DNA from: Acidobacteriota bacterium
GTDB taxonomy: Bacteria; Acidobacteriota; Vicinamibacteria; Vicinamibacterales; JAKQTR01
Reading direction: 5' to 3'
DNA: 64,000 nt
Assembly: GCA_026393755.1 (NCBI GenBank)
Contig: JAPKZO010000007.1
Span: 1-64,000, forward strand
The notes beneath the pieces are model-generated. The model searched no databases, was not told where the DNA came from, and worked only from the letters and a program-made list of their open reading frames with translations. This document shows positions 7,997 to 16,745 of the stretch, in pieces. How positions within the stretch are numbered: the stretch's first letter is position 1; every line of letters begins with the position of its first letter. Both the position numbers and the translations under genes were made by a program.

Positions 7997-8626
7997 ATGA
8001 CTCGAAACCCGCCAACCACCGGCCCAAGCGAGATCCGCAGCCTTCGGTCGAGGCTGCAGCTTTCGCAACCGCAGTTCGCAGCCTTGCTCGGCGTTTCGGC
8101 GGAAACGTACCGGACTTGGGACTCAGGCCGGAGGGTCGTGCCCGAGACCTGGTTGGCCAACGCCAGAGAATTGGCCGCAGCCAAGGACCCGTGTCGCCAC
8201 TGGTCGCTGCAGCAACTCGCAACCGAACTCGGCGTCCACGTTCGCACATTGCGAGATGCCGCACGAAGTGGGCGCCTTGACGTGACGTACGAGAATAAGG
8301 TCGTATTCCGGAACCCGGTTCCGAGGTCAACGATCGCGGCTGGTCGGGCGTTCATGGAGCGGTACTACAGACAGTCATACTCTCGATTTGCGGCGAAGCC
8401 ACGGCCTCCTGAACGCATTTGTGTGCCGTCAGACTGGGCTCGGCAGCTACTGCGCGTCCGGCGCGAACTCCGGCTCACCCAGGGGCAGCTGGCGAAACAG
8501 ATCGGGGCCGCTGGCAAGGCTGTCGTATATCAATGGGAGTCGAGCAAGAGGACCCCGTCACCCGTCTTCTGGGAACGGATCCTTCGCCTGGAACACAGGC
8601 GTGCCAGCCAGGCATCGCGACGGTAA
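7997..8626 (+). CDS. Double helix-turn-helix (XRE-like) protein
   Basis: A 209-residue protein with two Cro/C1-type HTH units. The N-terminal one reads IRSLRSRLQLSQPQFAALLG then VSAETYRTWDSGRR; the C-terminal one reads LRVRRELRLTQGQLAKQIGA then VVYQWESSKRTPSP. A central part (LGVHVRTLRDAARSGRLDV) looks like an excisionase/MerR-type helix. It is probably a transcription regulator, acting on an accessory element. Two decayed relatives of its 3' part lie at about 11.1 kb and 16.5 kb, making this the only intact copy. Confidence 0.7.
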   Translation: MTRNPPTTGPSEIRSLRSRLQLSQPQFAALLGVSAETYRTWDSGRRVVPETWLANARELAAAKDPCRHWSLQQLATELGVHVRTLRDAARSGRLDVTYENKVVFRNPVPRSTIAAGRAFMERYYRQSYSRFAAKPRPPERICVPSDWARQLLRVRRELRLTQGQLAKQIGAAGKAVVYQWESSKRTPSPVFWERILRLEHRRASQASRR

Positions 8627-8978
8627 AGCGGTGGCTCAACGTCGTCACAATAACCCCGGCATTTGGCCTGACCTCTCCCCAGAAAACCCCAGCACATTGA
8701 GACCGCCGACTTCCCGTGGTCTCGGAAGCGCGTGATCGCCAATTGCTCAGCTTCGTGGTAATAGCGTAGTCGGTTGACACTGCGGCGTTTATCGCGAGCA
8801 ACCACGGATCGGAGGCGCCATGCGACAGCCGCAAAATTGATATTGGTCGCTCGGCACGTCTCGACGACACAGGCCGTGAGGACCACAATGGCCACAGCCA
8901 TGACTTCGGCCGGCGTCCGCTCCACACGTTGATGCCTACGAGATCGGAGCCGCACTGGCAGCACGCGCAGACCGCGAT
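8627..8978. other. Intergenic stretch without a supported gene
   Basis: Several short overlapping open frames exist on both strands, for example minus-strand 8530-8964, but none has recognisable motifs or a ribosome-binding site. The stretch may hold remnants of deleted genes. Confidence 0.4.
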
Positions 8979-9665
8979 CTACGTCACAGGGAAGGCGGGA
9001 CCGGCGACGATCTTGAGCGGCCGCAGCGACAACCGCGCTCTGCGGATGACCGGTGGTTCCGCGTACGACGCGACCGCAGATATGACCTCATCCACCGGCG
9101 TGGCGCACCTCACGCCAGGAATCACCTCGCGGAGCTTCAATGGGTCGGCGAAGTCCGCATAATAGAACGTCCCGTCGGGGTCCTCGAGCGCTGCGTAGAT
9201 CCGCATTTCGTCCTCGTACTTCCACGGCGCGAATTTCGAGAACAGCCAGTGGCGCGCGAGTTACTCGTTCAGTTGGCCGCGTCTCTCGACAACTTTCGAC
9301 CGCGTGATGTAATTCACGCGTTTTGCGTGTCTCCGCGTCACGTCGAAACCGAGACAGATGCCGCGGTGCTTGTCCGCGTAATGCGCCCATAGCAGCGCGT
9401 TGTTCCAGCTTCGGCAGAAGCAAAGCGCGCCAAAGCGCTCGTTCATTTGAGCGACGCACGCGTCGAGGTCGGGCTGGTCGGCTGCGTTCTTCACCTGCAC
9501 CGACATCAGCTCCATCGGGTCGTTCATGTCGGCGAGCTGGGAAATCTTGATCCGGCGCCGGCAGATGTCGTCGAGCGCCCATTTCGCCTCGAGGAACTTG
9601 TAGAGTCGCGGCATCGAAGCAGTGTAGATGCAAACGAGGTCGATTTCGACCTTGGTTTGATACAC
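8979..9665 (-). pseudogene. DUF2971 gene interrupted by an in-frame stop
   Basis: The first part (134 codons from ATG 9665) contains LWAHYADKHRGICLGFD, the signature of DUF2971 proteins found in defence and prophage contexts. A TAA at 9261-9263 interrupts the frame, and the very same frame then continues through APWKYEDEMRIYAAL, the second conserved DUF2971 block, to a stop at 8979. The total of about 228 residues is somewhat short for the family. Both halves remain well conserved, so the stop is recent, a sequencing error, or read through. The promoter would lie in the 42-bp gap to the divergent gene at 9708. Confidence 0.8.
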
Positions 9666-9707
9666 TCATAAATCGCCTAGCGGAACCGGCGGCAAGGAGA
9701 TAGCGGC

Positions 9708-11079
9708 ATGGCCCTGACCAAGGCCGAGATCGAGGCTGTGTTGGAAGCGAAGCGCGATGCGGCACAGGCGTTCGAACAGGCGCGCCACCTCGTCGAACCA
9801 GAGACCGTGCGGATGCTCCGGGAACAACACGAGCGAATGCGCGATCTAGTTGATCCGCCCGCGCTGAGGGCGCTCCGGGAGCACGAGGAGCAGGTGCGGA
9901 ATCTGATCGACCCCCCGGCCATCCGGGCGCTCATCGAGCAGCAAGGGCGGATGAAGAATGTCATCGACGCCGCGATGCTCGCACTGGCGGACCAGCGACA
10001 TGCGATTGCGGTTGCCTTCGATAGTCCTGCGATTCGAGGGATTGTCGAACAGAGCATGAGCATCAATCGCAAGATGGACGAAATGGCGGCTCTGTTTCCT
10101 ACGTTCGCGCCGATCATACCGCTCGAACTCGCCAACGAAACACTGTCGCGCTCGATGTTCGGCGGCGAGTTCGTGGAGCAAATGCGGCGGATCTCCGCCG
10201 AGCACGACATCTCGAGGTCATTCAGCGAGTCGGTCGTTGAGACGCTCGGCCGCATCAAGGGCCTCGGCCCGTACCCGGACGTCCGGATGCTCGCCGAGAC
10301 GTTCCGCGGCGCCATCGCCGATCGCCTGCACACGATCGGCGATCCGGCCTTCGTGAAGGTCGACGTCGACGCGCTCGCGAGCCCCGCGCGCATGGCGGCG
10401 CGGCGTCATCCATCCGGCGGAGCTCAAGCTCGGCACGATTCGCCTGAACAAATCCTATGCGCGATTCGCCGCGTCGGCTGCCGTCGCGCCGGACAGCATC
10501 ATCGAAGCGCCATTCACGGCGAAGATCCCGGCGCTCGCCGTCTACTCCCACGCCCGCCTCATGCGCTCGATCACGACGCACGGTCCGGACGAACCCATCA
10601 TCGAAATCTGGGGCGAGGTTCAGGCCGAGACGACGGAAACCATCGAAGCGATTCTGCCCCTTGTGAACCCGGCGCTACTCACGTCCTGGAGGGGAGGACT
10701 GGCGACTGTCCACCGCCGCGGCGAAGACTGGGTGCGGCAGGCGTCGGCGTCGCTCCGTTACGTCCTCGTCACGACGCTCGACACCATCGCGCCAAAGGCC
10801 AAGGTGCTCGCCGACGGCGTCGACAGGAAGTACCTCTCGGGTAAAGGCGAACCTACGCGGTCCGCGCAGGTTCATTGGCTCTGCAGGTCGCTGAAGAACA
10901 AGACATACCGCGAGATGATGGTGTCGGAGCTAGAGTCCGCGATCGAAGCCATCGACACGATGTCTGAGGCCGTGCACCGCGACGACTACCCGGAGATCGA
11001 ACAGGCGTTTGACAGGATCTGCGTCCGGGCTTCCGTCGCCCTGCGGGACCTCCTCGAGATCTTCAAGATCCGCAATTAG
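9708..11079 (+). pseudogene. Repeat/coiled-coil protein with pPIWI-nuclease-like C-terminus, frameshifted
   Basis: The first about 225 residues (frame from 9708) include a set of 19-residue repeats with the core LVDPPALRALREHEEQVRN, predicted helical. Near 10390-10410, within a GCG/GGC-rich tract, the coding character moves to another frame, which continues without stop (LGTIRLNKSYARFAASAAV ...) to 11079. The C-terminal part (ASLRYVLVTTLDTIAP, GEPTRSAQVHWLCRS) resembles the nuclease-like domain found beside pPIWI genes, an identification from memory with moderate confidence. One indel separates the two halves, so the gene is either broken or mis-sequenced. Divergent from the DUF2971 gene by 42 bp. 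Confidence 0.6.
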
Positions 11080-11118
11080 ACGACAGGCACGTCTGCTTGG
11101 CGCTGCGCGGCCGGCGAG

Positions 11119-11345
11119 AAGTTCATCGCGACCCACTACCGGAGATTCGCCTGGCAGTAGGAGGGTCCGTTGCCGCTCGTAGCGGTCTCAGACGATTACG
11201 ATGAGCAGCCCACGAATCTTCATCGTCAATTGCGACTGACCCAAGGAGCGTTGGCGCAACGCATTGGCGCTGCCGGCGAGGCCGTCGTGTACCAGTGGGA
11301 GTCGAGAAGAAGAACGCCACCATCACAGGTTCTTTGGCAACGAGT
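11119..11345 (+). pseudogene. Decayed copy of the double-HTH gene, 3' part
   Basis: The translation LHRQLRLTQGALAQRIGA then AVVYQWESRRRTPPSQVLW closely matches the C-terminal HTH of the intact protein at 7997-8626, also at DNA level. Just upstream, FIATHYRRFAW aligns with FMERYYRQSYSRFA of the intact gene but is followed by an in-frame stop (TAG near 11158). The N-terminal HTH is missing. An open frame runs on to 11574 but its tail shows no similarity to anything recognised. Confidence 0.65.
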
Positions 11346-11689
11346 CCTGCTGCTACAACGCGGCGGTGCGCAACCAGGCCGCGATGTGCGCCGCCGACGC
11401 ATCGTCGCCCGGAGGAACGCAGAAGCACACCAGGGCCAAACCGTCGGATACCGCCGCACGTTGGCAAGTTGCACCATGACTCGAGTTCGTGAGCGCGAAT
11501 GTCTGGTGCGCAGCCATCGATCAACACTGCTGCGATTGTCGTTGGTCATCAACGGTTGTTGCCCCCGCAGTTAGTCGCCAGCGGGCAAATTGCGGCATCG
11601 TCGGCCGCTGCCGGCGTCAAACGCGAGACTTGTGCGAAAGCGACTTTGGCCGCTCGTCCCGAAACGAGCCGACTTGTAGACGTGGGACT
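11346..11689. other. Intergenic stretch, no supported gene
   Basis: This stretch follows the HTH relic and precedes the end of the HSP90-like gene. Short open frames are present on both strands but show no motif or start signal. Confidence 0.4.
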
Positions 11690-14002
11690 CTACGGAATCG
11701 TGTCGAAGCGAACGTAGAACTCCTTCGCGCCATCGGTGATTTGGAACGCCGGCTCAAGCACTTTCGGCACTGGAACGAAGACGCGGTCTCTTGTCACGAT
11801 GGTCGTTGTCGGAACCATCGTTCCGCCGGTGGTCTGCGCTTCCAGCGGCTCTTTCAACTTGATGTCGTAGTAGAGACTCAAATCGCCGGTCGCGCCCGTA
11901 AATACGTAAATCACGCGGTGGGAGCCCCACATCAGCTTGGTGCTGTGCGGTTCGCGCAGAAACTCGCCCTCGCTCTTTGCCAGCCGGTCGGAAAGCGCGA
12001 GAAACATTCGGAATCCGTTCAGCTTTGAGTGCTCGGCCGCGACCGTCAGAACCTTCATAGCACTCGTCATATTAGGTCGTAGAATGGGCGGTGCGGCCTC
12101 GTACTTGTTGACGGCTGGAGCCTCGCTGGGCAACCCAATGATGTCCGGCAGTTCCTCTTCGACGGTGCCGACTTGTTCCTTGCGCACCTCCTGGCGCTGT
12201 CCCGCGCCGCGTCCCCCGGACGATCTGAGGACTTGCTCGAGGTCCGTCTTCCCGGCGAGGTAGTCCGCAAGAAGCGATTCAATTGCCCCGAACTCGCTTT
12301 GTTCATACCGGAACAACTCCTCGTTCTCCTTGAGGCGGCGGTACAACGCGTCACGGCCCTGTCTTGTCGAAGACGGAACATGATCCCGAATGTCCGGGTA
12401 GAGCTGTTGCCGGACGAAGTCCACTACAAAACCATGAAAAACCTCGCGCGCCGTCTTGTACGATTCCACAACCATGCGCACCGCCGGGATGTCGCGGGCG
12501 ATAGAGATGTGCAGGACATCGCCCTTCTTCTCGATGTGAAAGGCTACGCCGTGGCTGATCGACGCGAGAGCCGCATCAATGTCCGGCATGAAATATTCAT
12601 CTAGCAACACGCCACGCAACTTCACCAAGAACATCGCTTCATCTAACGTGAGTTGACTGGAGGGAATGCGATCGACAATCGTCTGCTCCGGTACCTCCGG
12701 GATCATTGACAGTTCCTTGAGATAGCGAAGCTGGAGCTTGCGCCTCGGGTTCGTTTGACTCACGTGAAACAGGTTGGCCTGTTCACTCGCGAAACGTCGC
12801 AAGATGGTTGCGTCATTTCCGGAATAGAAGTGCTTCGCCTTGAATGGTTCATACTCTGCGACTTCGCCTAACAACACCTCTTTATCGCCGGCGGGCAGGA
12901 TGGCTAGCGCTACATTCTTCGCGAGCTGGATAAGTCCCTGCGAGAGGATGTATTGCTGAAATTGCTGGTTCTGATCTGCCGCCGAGGTTTCGGCGAGGTC
13001 CCTCGACGCTTCGGCCTCCATCAGCGAGACGAGATTTGCGACGTGTTGGATGCTCTCGCGGCTGAGGGCTTCGCGACCTGCCGTCGGGTGAAGAATGTTG
13101 AGATTGACGAAGCCGCCGAACTCGTAGGCGCCGGAGACGGGAATCGGAGCAAGCCCGAACAAGTTGCGAAAGCCCAAGGTCTGCCCGCCCTGCTGGACGA
13201 AGAGGACCTCTCCGGACAGCGGATTGCCACCTAGCGTGATTCCGTCGAGCCGCGCGAGCACCCGCGCCTGCGGGTTGACGAATGTCCGAAGCGTACCGAC
13301 GAACTCACCGCGGGAGACTGGCCTTGATGAGATCTCCGTGAAGCCGGCAGCCTTGTTTCCAAGAGCGTCCTGAAAATGGTCCTGGCTGATCAACTGGCCG
13401 TTAAGAAACACGGGAACCGGAAGGAACCGCACGTACTGCCTAAGATACTCGCGTGCCTCCGGTTCACCGACGGAAAAGGACGGATCCAGGTCCGCCTCGA
13501 CGATCGTTCCCGGCTCGCGGTTATCAGTCAGGCGGTCAAGGTCGATGCAATTCTGCGCGATGCGCAAGTCCGCCCGCTTTGCCGAACTGACCAGCGTGAC
13601 ATCGGAATCAATGTGGCGGGTTTCGACTCGTAGGGCGGTAGAAACCCCGAAGTTAGCCATCGCTCCAATGCCGAATGTCCCTATGACCCCTGACCGTTGT
13701 GCCAGATCGGATGTCTTCCCGCTTGAGCCTGCCTTCCAGAAGTTATTTCTGAGGATCTCGTCGGTCATGCCAATGCCGTCATCTCGGACAGTGAGCCGCG
13801 CCTTCTCGACGGTGACGTCGATTCTGCGTTCCGCAATGGACAGTTGCTGAGCGGTGCAGCGCATCAGGATCGCGTCATAAGCGTTCTGAACGTTCTCGCG
13901 CAGAAACGCCTTCGGCGAGTCGTAGATTTCCGAGGAGAGAATCTGGAGGATTCGATCCGTCTGTACATCAAACGCGATGAGTTCTCTGGCTTGCTGGTTC
14001 AT
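11690..14002 (-). CDS. HSP90-like GHKL ATPase
   Basis: A 770-residue protein with an N-terminal GHKL ATPase domain of the HtpG/HSP90 type. The Bergerat-fold motifs are clear: LRENVQNAYDAI (N box) near residue 37, VRDDGIGMTDE (G1 box) near 75, and GVIGTFGIGAMANFG (G2 region) near 105. Housekeeping HtpG is shorter and lacks this C-terminal part, and the sequence beyond the ATPase domain is divergent. It overlaps the upstream phosphoesterase gene by four bases (ATGA), so the two proteins are made together. I infer a chaperone-like switch controlling a phosphoesterase, plausibly a defence pair; no function is established by the sequence alone. Confidence 0.8.
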   Translation of the reverse strand: MNQQARELIAFDVQTDRILQILSSEIYDSPKAFLRENVQNAYDAILMRCTAQQLSIAERRIDVTVEKARLTVRDDGIGMTDEILRNNFWKAGSSGKTSDLAQRSGVIGTFGIGAMANFGVSTALRVETRHIDSDVTLVSSAKRADLRIAQNCIDLDRLTDNREPGTIVEADLDPSFSVGEPEAREYLRQYVRFLPVPVFLNGQLISQDHFQDALGNKAAGFTEISSRPVSRGEFVGTLRTFVNPQARVLARLDGITLGGNPLSGEVLFVQQGGQTLGFRNLFGLAPIPVSGAYEFGGFVNLNILHPTAGREALSRESIQHVANLVSLMEAEASRDLAETSAADQNQQFQQYILSQGLIQLAKNVALAILPAGDKEVLLGEVAEYEPFKAKHFYSGNDATILRRFASEQANLFHVSQTNPRRKLQLRYLKELSMIPEVPEQTIVDRIPSSQLTLDEAMFLVKLRGVLLDEYFMPDIDAALASISHGVAFHIEKKGDVLHISIARDIPAVRMVVESYKTAREVFHGFVVDFVRQQLYPDIRDHVPSSTRQGRDALYRRLKENEELFRYEQSEFGAIESLLADYLAGKTDLEQVLRSSGGRGAGQRQEVRKEQVGTVEEELPDIIGLPSEAPAVNKYEAAPPILRPNMTSAMKVLTVAAEHSKLNGFRMFLALSDRLAKSEGEFLREPHSTKLMWGSHRVIYVFTGATGDLSLYYDIKLKEPLEAQTTGGTMVPTTTIVTRDRVFVPVPKVLEPAFQITDGAKEFYVRFDTIP

Positions 14003-15447
14003 CTCGTCAGCCTCATCGAGTACTTCTGTCGCATCTCAATGACCGAGAGGTCAGTAGCCTCCACGACTAGTGGAAGCAATAACACCTCGCCCAGGCGGTC
14101 ACGGCGTCCCTCCGCCCATAATGCATCAATGACATGGATAGCCTCTGCCACACTTGTCGGAGGATCGAAGCTGGCGATCAATGCCGGCATGTCTTTCAGT
14201 CTCAAGAGGGAGTCGAGTAACAAGGGCCGCGCGAGGTCATCCAGCGCAGCCAGCGGGGCGAGAGCATCTGCGGCCTCACGGTAATCCCCGAGGTCGTATA
14301 ATCGCTGCGCATCGATCAGAGCCGCCGTGTTCTCGTTGCGGTGAACGGCCGGCGCGGGCGGCGGCTCGAACTTGAAGTCGCAATAGGTCTTGGTGTTCGG
14401 AGGGAGAGCGCGGCGACCCCAGATGGGCAGGCTAAGGTTGTCATTCTGCATCTCGCGGACGTGAAGCCGGCCTTCCCTAGTTTCAGTGTCAAGTTCGACG
14501 ATGTTATAGGAACGGCCGTGTCGGACAGACGCGCTGCCGCAGAGCGTGCCGGCACTGATCACCGTAATTGTTCGGTTCGTCCCGTGTCGGAACCGTGTCT
14601 CGAGGAACTGCGGCCGGTGCTGGTGGCCGTGAAAGCCAAGACTGAACCCGCGATCGATGAGGTTCTGTACCAAGTCCGGGTCCATGTAGTCGGAATGCGC
14701 CGGCAGCCCTTCGGCGTTGTGGTGCCAGACGGCGATGCGCAGCCGATTGTTTAACGAAGAATGCCGTAGCCTCATTCCCGCGTCCGCGATGCAGCTAGGG
14801 TGAATGGCGCCTTGCTTGTTAAACAGATCATTGTTGTGGCAGCTCGAGAAGCCAACCACGGTCACGTCGAGCCCAGGGAAATCGAATAAGTCGAGCTGTC
14901 GTTCAGGGGCGATGTCGTAGGTGCGCGCGCCGCCATAGAACGTCGCATAGAACTCTGCGAAGGCGCCAAGCCGCTGCTCGTACAACTGCTGATCGGCGAT
15001 CTCGTAAAGCTCGAACCCAGACCAGGACCAGCGCAACGGCGAGCCCGGCGAGAAGAGCTGCGTCACTAAGCCTTTCTTGCGATCTGGAAGGATGTCAACA
15101 CGCCGAAGGCTCTTCTCGAAGTGATAGGCGCTCACGTCGTGATTGCCGGGCACGACGATGACGCGGTTGCGGTCTCCTCCGACGAAACGATCGGTGAGCT
15201 GGCCCAGATAGTCCAGTGCCTCCTGGTACTGACTCCGGAGTGCCTTCTCCGGGTCACGCGCATCGGGAGTGATGCCTTGAATGATGTCCCCGCTGACGAT
15301 GACGAGGTCGGGGGGGCGCGCCATCGGTGTTTCTTCAACGGCGTATCGCCGGCGATCGTTCTCAAGAGATTCCAGAAGCACGTCGTTTCGGATCGGGTTG
15401 GCCGGATCGCGATGCAAATCGGAGATATGGAGCACGCTCAGCTTCAT
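13999..15447 (-). CDS. Calcineurin-like metallophosphoesterase
   Basis: A 482-residue protein with the full metal site of the metallophosphoesterase superfamily in the first 270 residues: LHISDLHRD, VIVSGDII, VIVPGNHDVS, AVWHHNAEG and LGFHGHQHRPQ. Enzymes with this site include the SbcD/Mre11 nucleases and cyclic nucleotide phosphodiesterases, so the substrate could be DNA, RNA or a nucleotide. The last about 120 residues contain repeat-like helices (LIDAQRLYDLGDYREAADAL), possibly TPR-like. It is the first gene of a two-gene operon with the HSP90-like ATPase. No signal peptide, so cytoplasmic. Confidence 0.85.
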   Translation of the reverse strand: MKLSVLHISDLHRDPANPIRNDVLLESLENDRRRYAVEETPMARPPDLVIVSGDIIQGITPDARDPEKALRSQYQEALDYLGQLTDRFVGGDRNRVIVVPGNHDVSAYHFEKSLRRVDILPDRKKGLVTQLFSPGSPLRWSWSGFELYEIADQQLYEQRLGAFAEFYATFYGGARTYDIAPERQLDLFDFPGLDVTVVGFSSCHNNDLFNKQGAIHPSCIADAGMRLRHSSLNNRLRIAVWHHNAEGLPAHSDYMDPDLVQNLIDRGFSLGFHGHQHRPQFLETRFRHGTNRTITVISAGTLCGSASVRHGRSYNIVELDTETREGRLHVREMQNDNLSLPIWGRRALPPNTKTYCDFKFEPPPAPAVHRNENTAALIDAQRLYDLGDYREAADALAPLAALDDLARPLLLDSLLRLKDMPALIASFDPPTSVAEAIHVIDALWAEGRRDRLGEVLLLPLVVEATDLSVIEMRQKYSMRLTR

Positions 15448-15797
15448 CAGTTGTGCCTAGCTAGGTCTACGTGCGGCAGCCTACGAGCGTCTTGACCGAA
15501 GTTGTTCGACGCGACGACCTTGGCGCGCTGGCTGCCCAAACGTTGGCCCCAGCGGGGTAGGCCGACTTGCTTGCCGCGGTGTCAGTATAGCCAAGGTCGA
15601 CGCCTCCCGATCTAGTTCTAGTCGGAGCGGCTTTGTGCCGTCACCGTTGGCCTGGGATGAACCGGCCGAACGCCGGGCGACCCATCCTAATCAATATGAG
15701 GCAATCGACGACCGGAGCGTCGCGCCGAGGGCACGGTGTGCATTAGAGACACATCCCGAGTACCCGCCGAGCATTCACGTGAGCTTCCTCGTCCCGA
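15448..15797. other. Intergenic stretch upstream of the phosphoesterase operon
   Basis: No gene is supported. The promoter of the minus-strand metallophosphoesterase/HSP90 operon must lie in its first part; no strong consensus was noticed. The right end borders a broken tRNA-Arg. Confidence 0.4.
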
Positions 15798-15883
15798 GCG
15801 CCCGTAGCTCAGTTGGATAGTCTGAAGGCGCCCCCGGAGCTTCTAAGCCGGGGGCCCCGCGTTCGAGTCCCGGCGGGGCGCCA
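15798..15883 (+). pseudogene. Broken tRNA-Arg copy
   Basis: The sequence starts GCGCCCGTAGCTCAGTTGG and ends with TTCTAAGCCGGGGG, the T loop GTTCGAGTC and GCGCCA, so both ends resemble the tRNA-Arg(TCT) at 7777. Between the D loop and the anticodon loop about nine extra bases (GTCTGAAGGCGCCC region) replace the D-stem 3' strand, the T stem has a mismatch, and the acceptor strands no longer pair properly. It cannot fold as a normal tRNA and probably marks an old integration junction. Confidence 0.75.
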
Positions 15884-16380
15884 GTTTCCACATTTCGCCG
15901 CAGTCGCCGACCCGGTCCACAAACCGCCGCGACAAACGGCGGGGAGCCGCGACCGGTCGCAACGTGCCAACTGAAATGCCTATCTCGATTTCTGGCCGTT
16001 CTTGACGCGTGCCGATCGTCGCCCGCGCATCGCTCTCTGTTCGCTTCCCATGTGTCGCGCGTGAATGGCATCGTTACCAACGATGCGAGCCGAACCGGCA
16101 TCGATGAGCCCGTCGGTGCTGAGTGCGACCCGAACACGCCTCAATCTTCCGCAAGCCGCATGCGCCGCTGCGCTTCGCGTCGCGGTCGAAACATCTCCCA
16201 CCTAGGATGTGGCCGACGGCCCCCGGAAGCCGCCGTCGCGCGCCGCGCAAAGACGTTGACGCTAGACCGGCCACCGCATCCGCGGTTGCCCCTGCACCTC
16301 CTGGCCAACTAACTCCAGGTGCATCTGTAGACCTTGAGTGCTGCGGCGCATGGCGGGCGCCTCGCTGCGACGTCCGGCCC
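15884..16380. other. Intergenic stretch, no supported gene
   Basis: This stretch lies between the broken tRNA and the HTH relic. Overlapping short open frames on both strands lack motifs. It probably contains decayed DNA from earlier insertions at this tRNA site. Confidence 0.4.
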
Positions 16381-16690
16381 GCGACGGTATTTCGAGAGGC
16401 TCACCGCTACGGCGACGCGAGAGGCGGGAGCACGATTCATGGCGACGTCGTATCGACGGACCTATGGGTGCGGCCGGGGCCAACTCGTGACTGTCGGTCG
16501 CTTGACCGTGCCGCCGAATTACGCAGCCACCCGCGTGGGCCTGCGGCACCGGCGCGGCCTCAGTCAACAGCAGCCGGCCGCCAGGGTTGGCGCGGCCAGC
16601 AAGCCGCTGGTCTGCCAGTCGGGAAGGGGCAAGCGATAACCGTTGCCGGTGTTCTGGAACCGGATTGGGCGCCTTCTGCGCTACACGCCC
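16381..16690 (+). pseudogene. Third, most decayed copy of the double-HTH gene
   Basis: FMATSYRRTYG aligns with FMERYYRQSYSRF of the intact gene at 8.35 kb. The following LRHRRGLSQQQPAARVGA aligns with its C-terminal HTH (LRVRRELRLTQGQLAKQIGA), and the DNA GTGTTCTGGAACCGGATT matches the last part of the intact gene. Stops and small indels interrupt it; no single open frame spans the similarity. Confidence 0.55.
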
Positions 16691-16745
16691 TCGATATCAC
16701 CTCGCTGACCGGGACTCTGTCACAACAATATGGTGCGTCGTATTC

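Noticed and set aside
8530-8964. 144-residue minus-strand open frame, possible PIN-like remnant
   Set aside because: No acidic motif order of a PIN domain, no ribosome-binding site, and it overlaps the end of the HTH gene.
15798-15883. Functional tRNA-Arg with long D arm
   Set aside because: The 3' strand of the D stem is replaced by about nine extra bases, the T stem has a mismatch and the acceptor ends do not pair.
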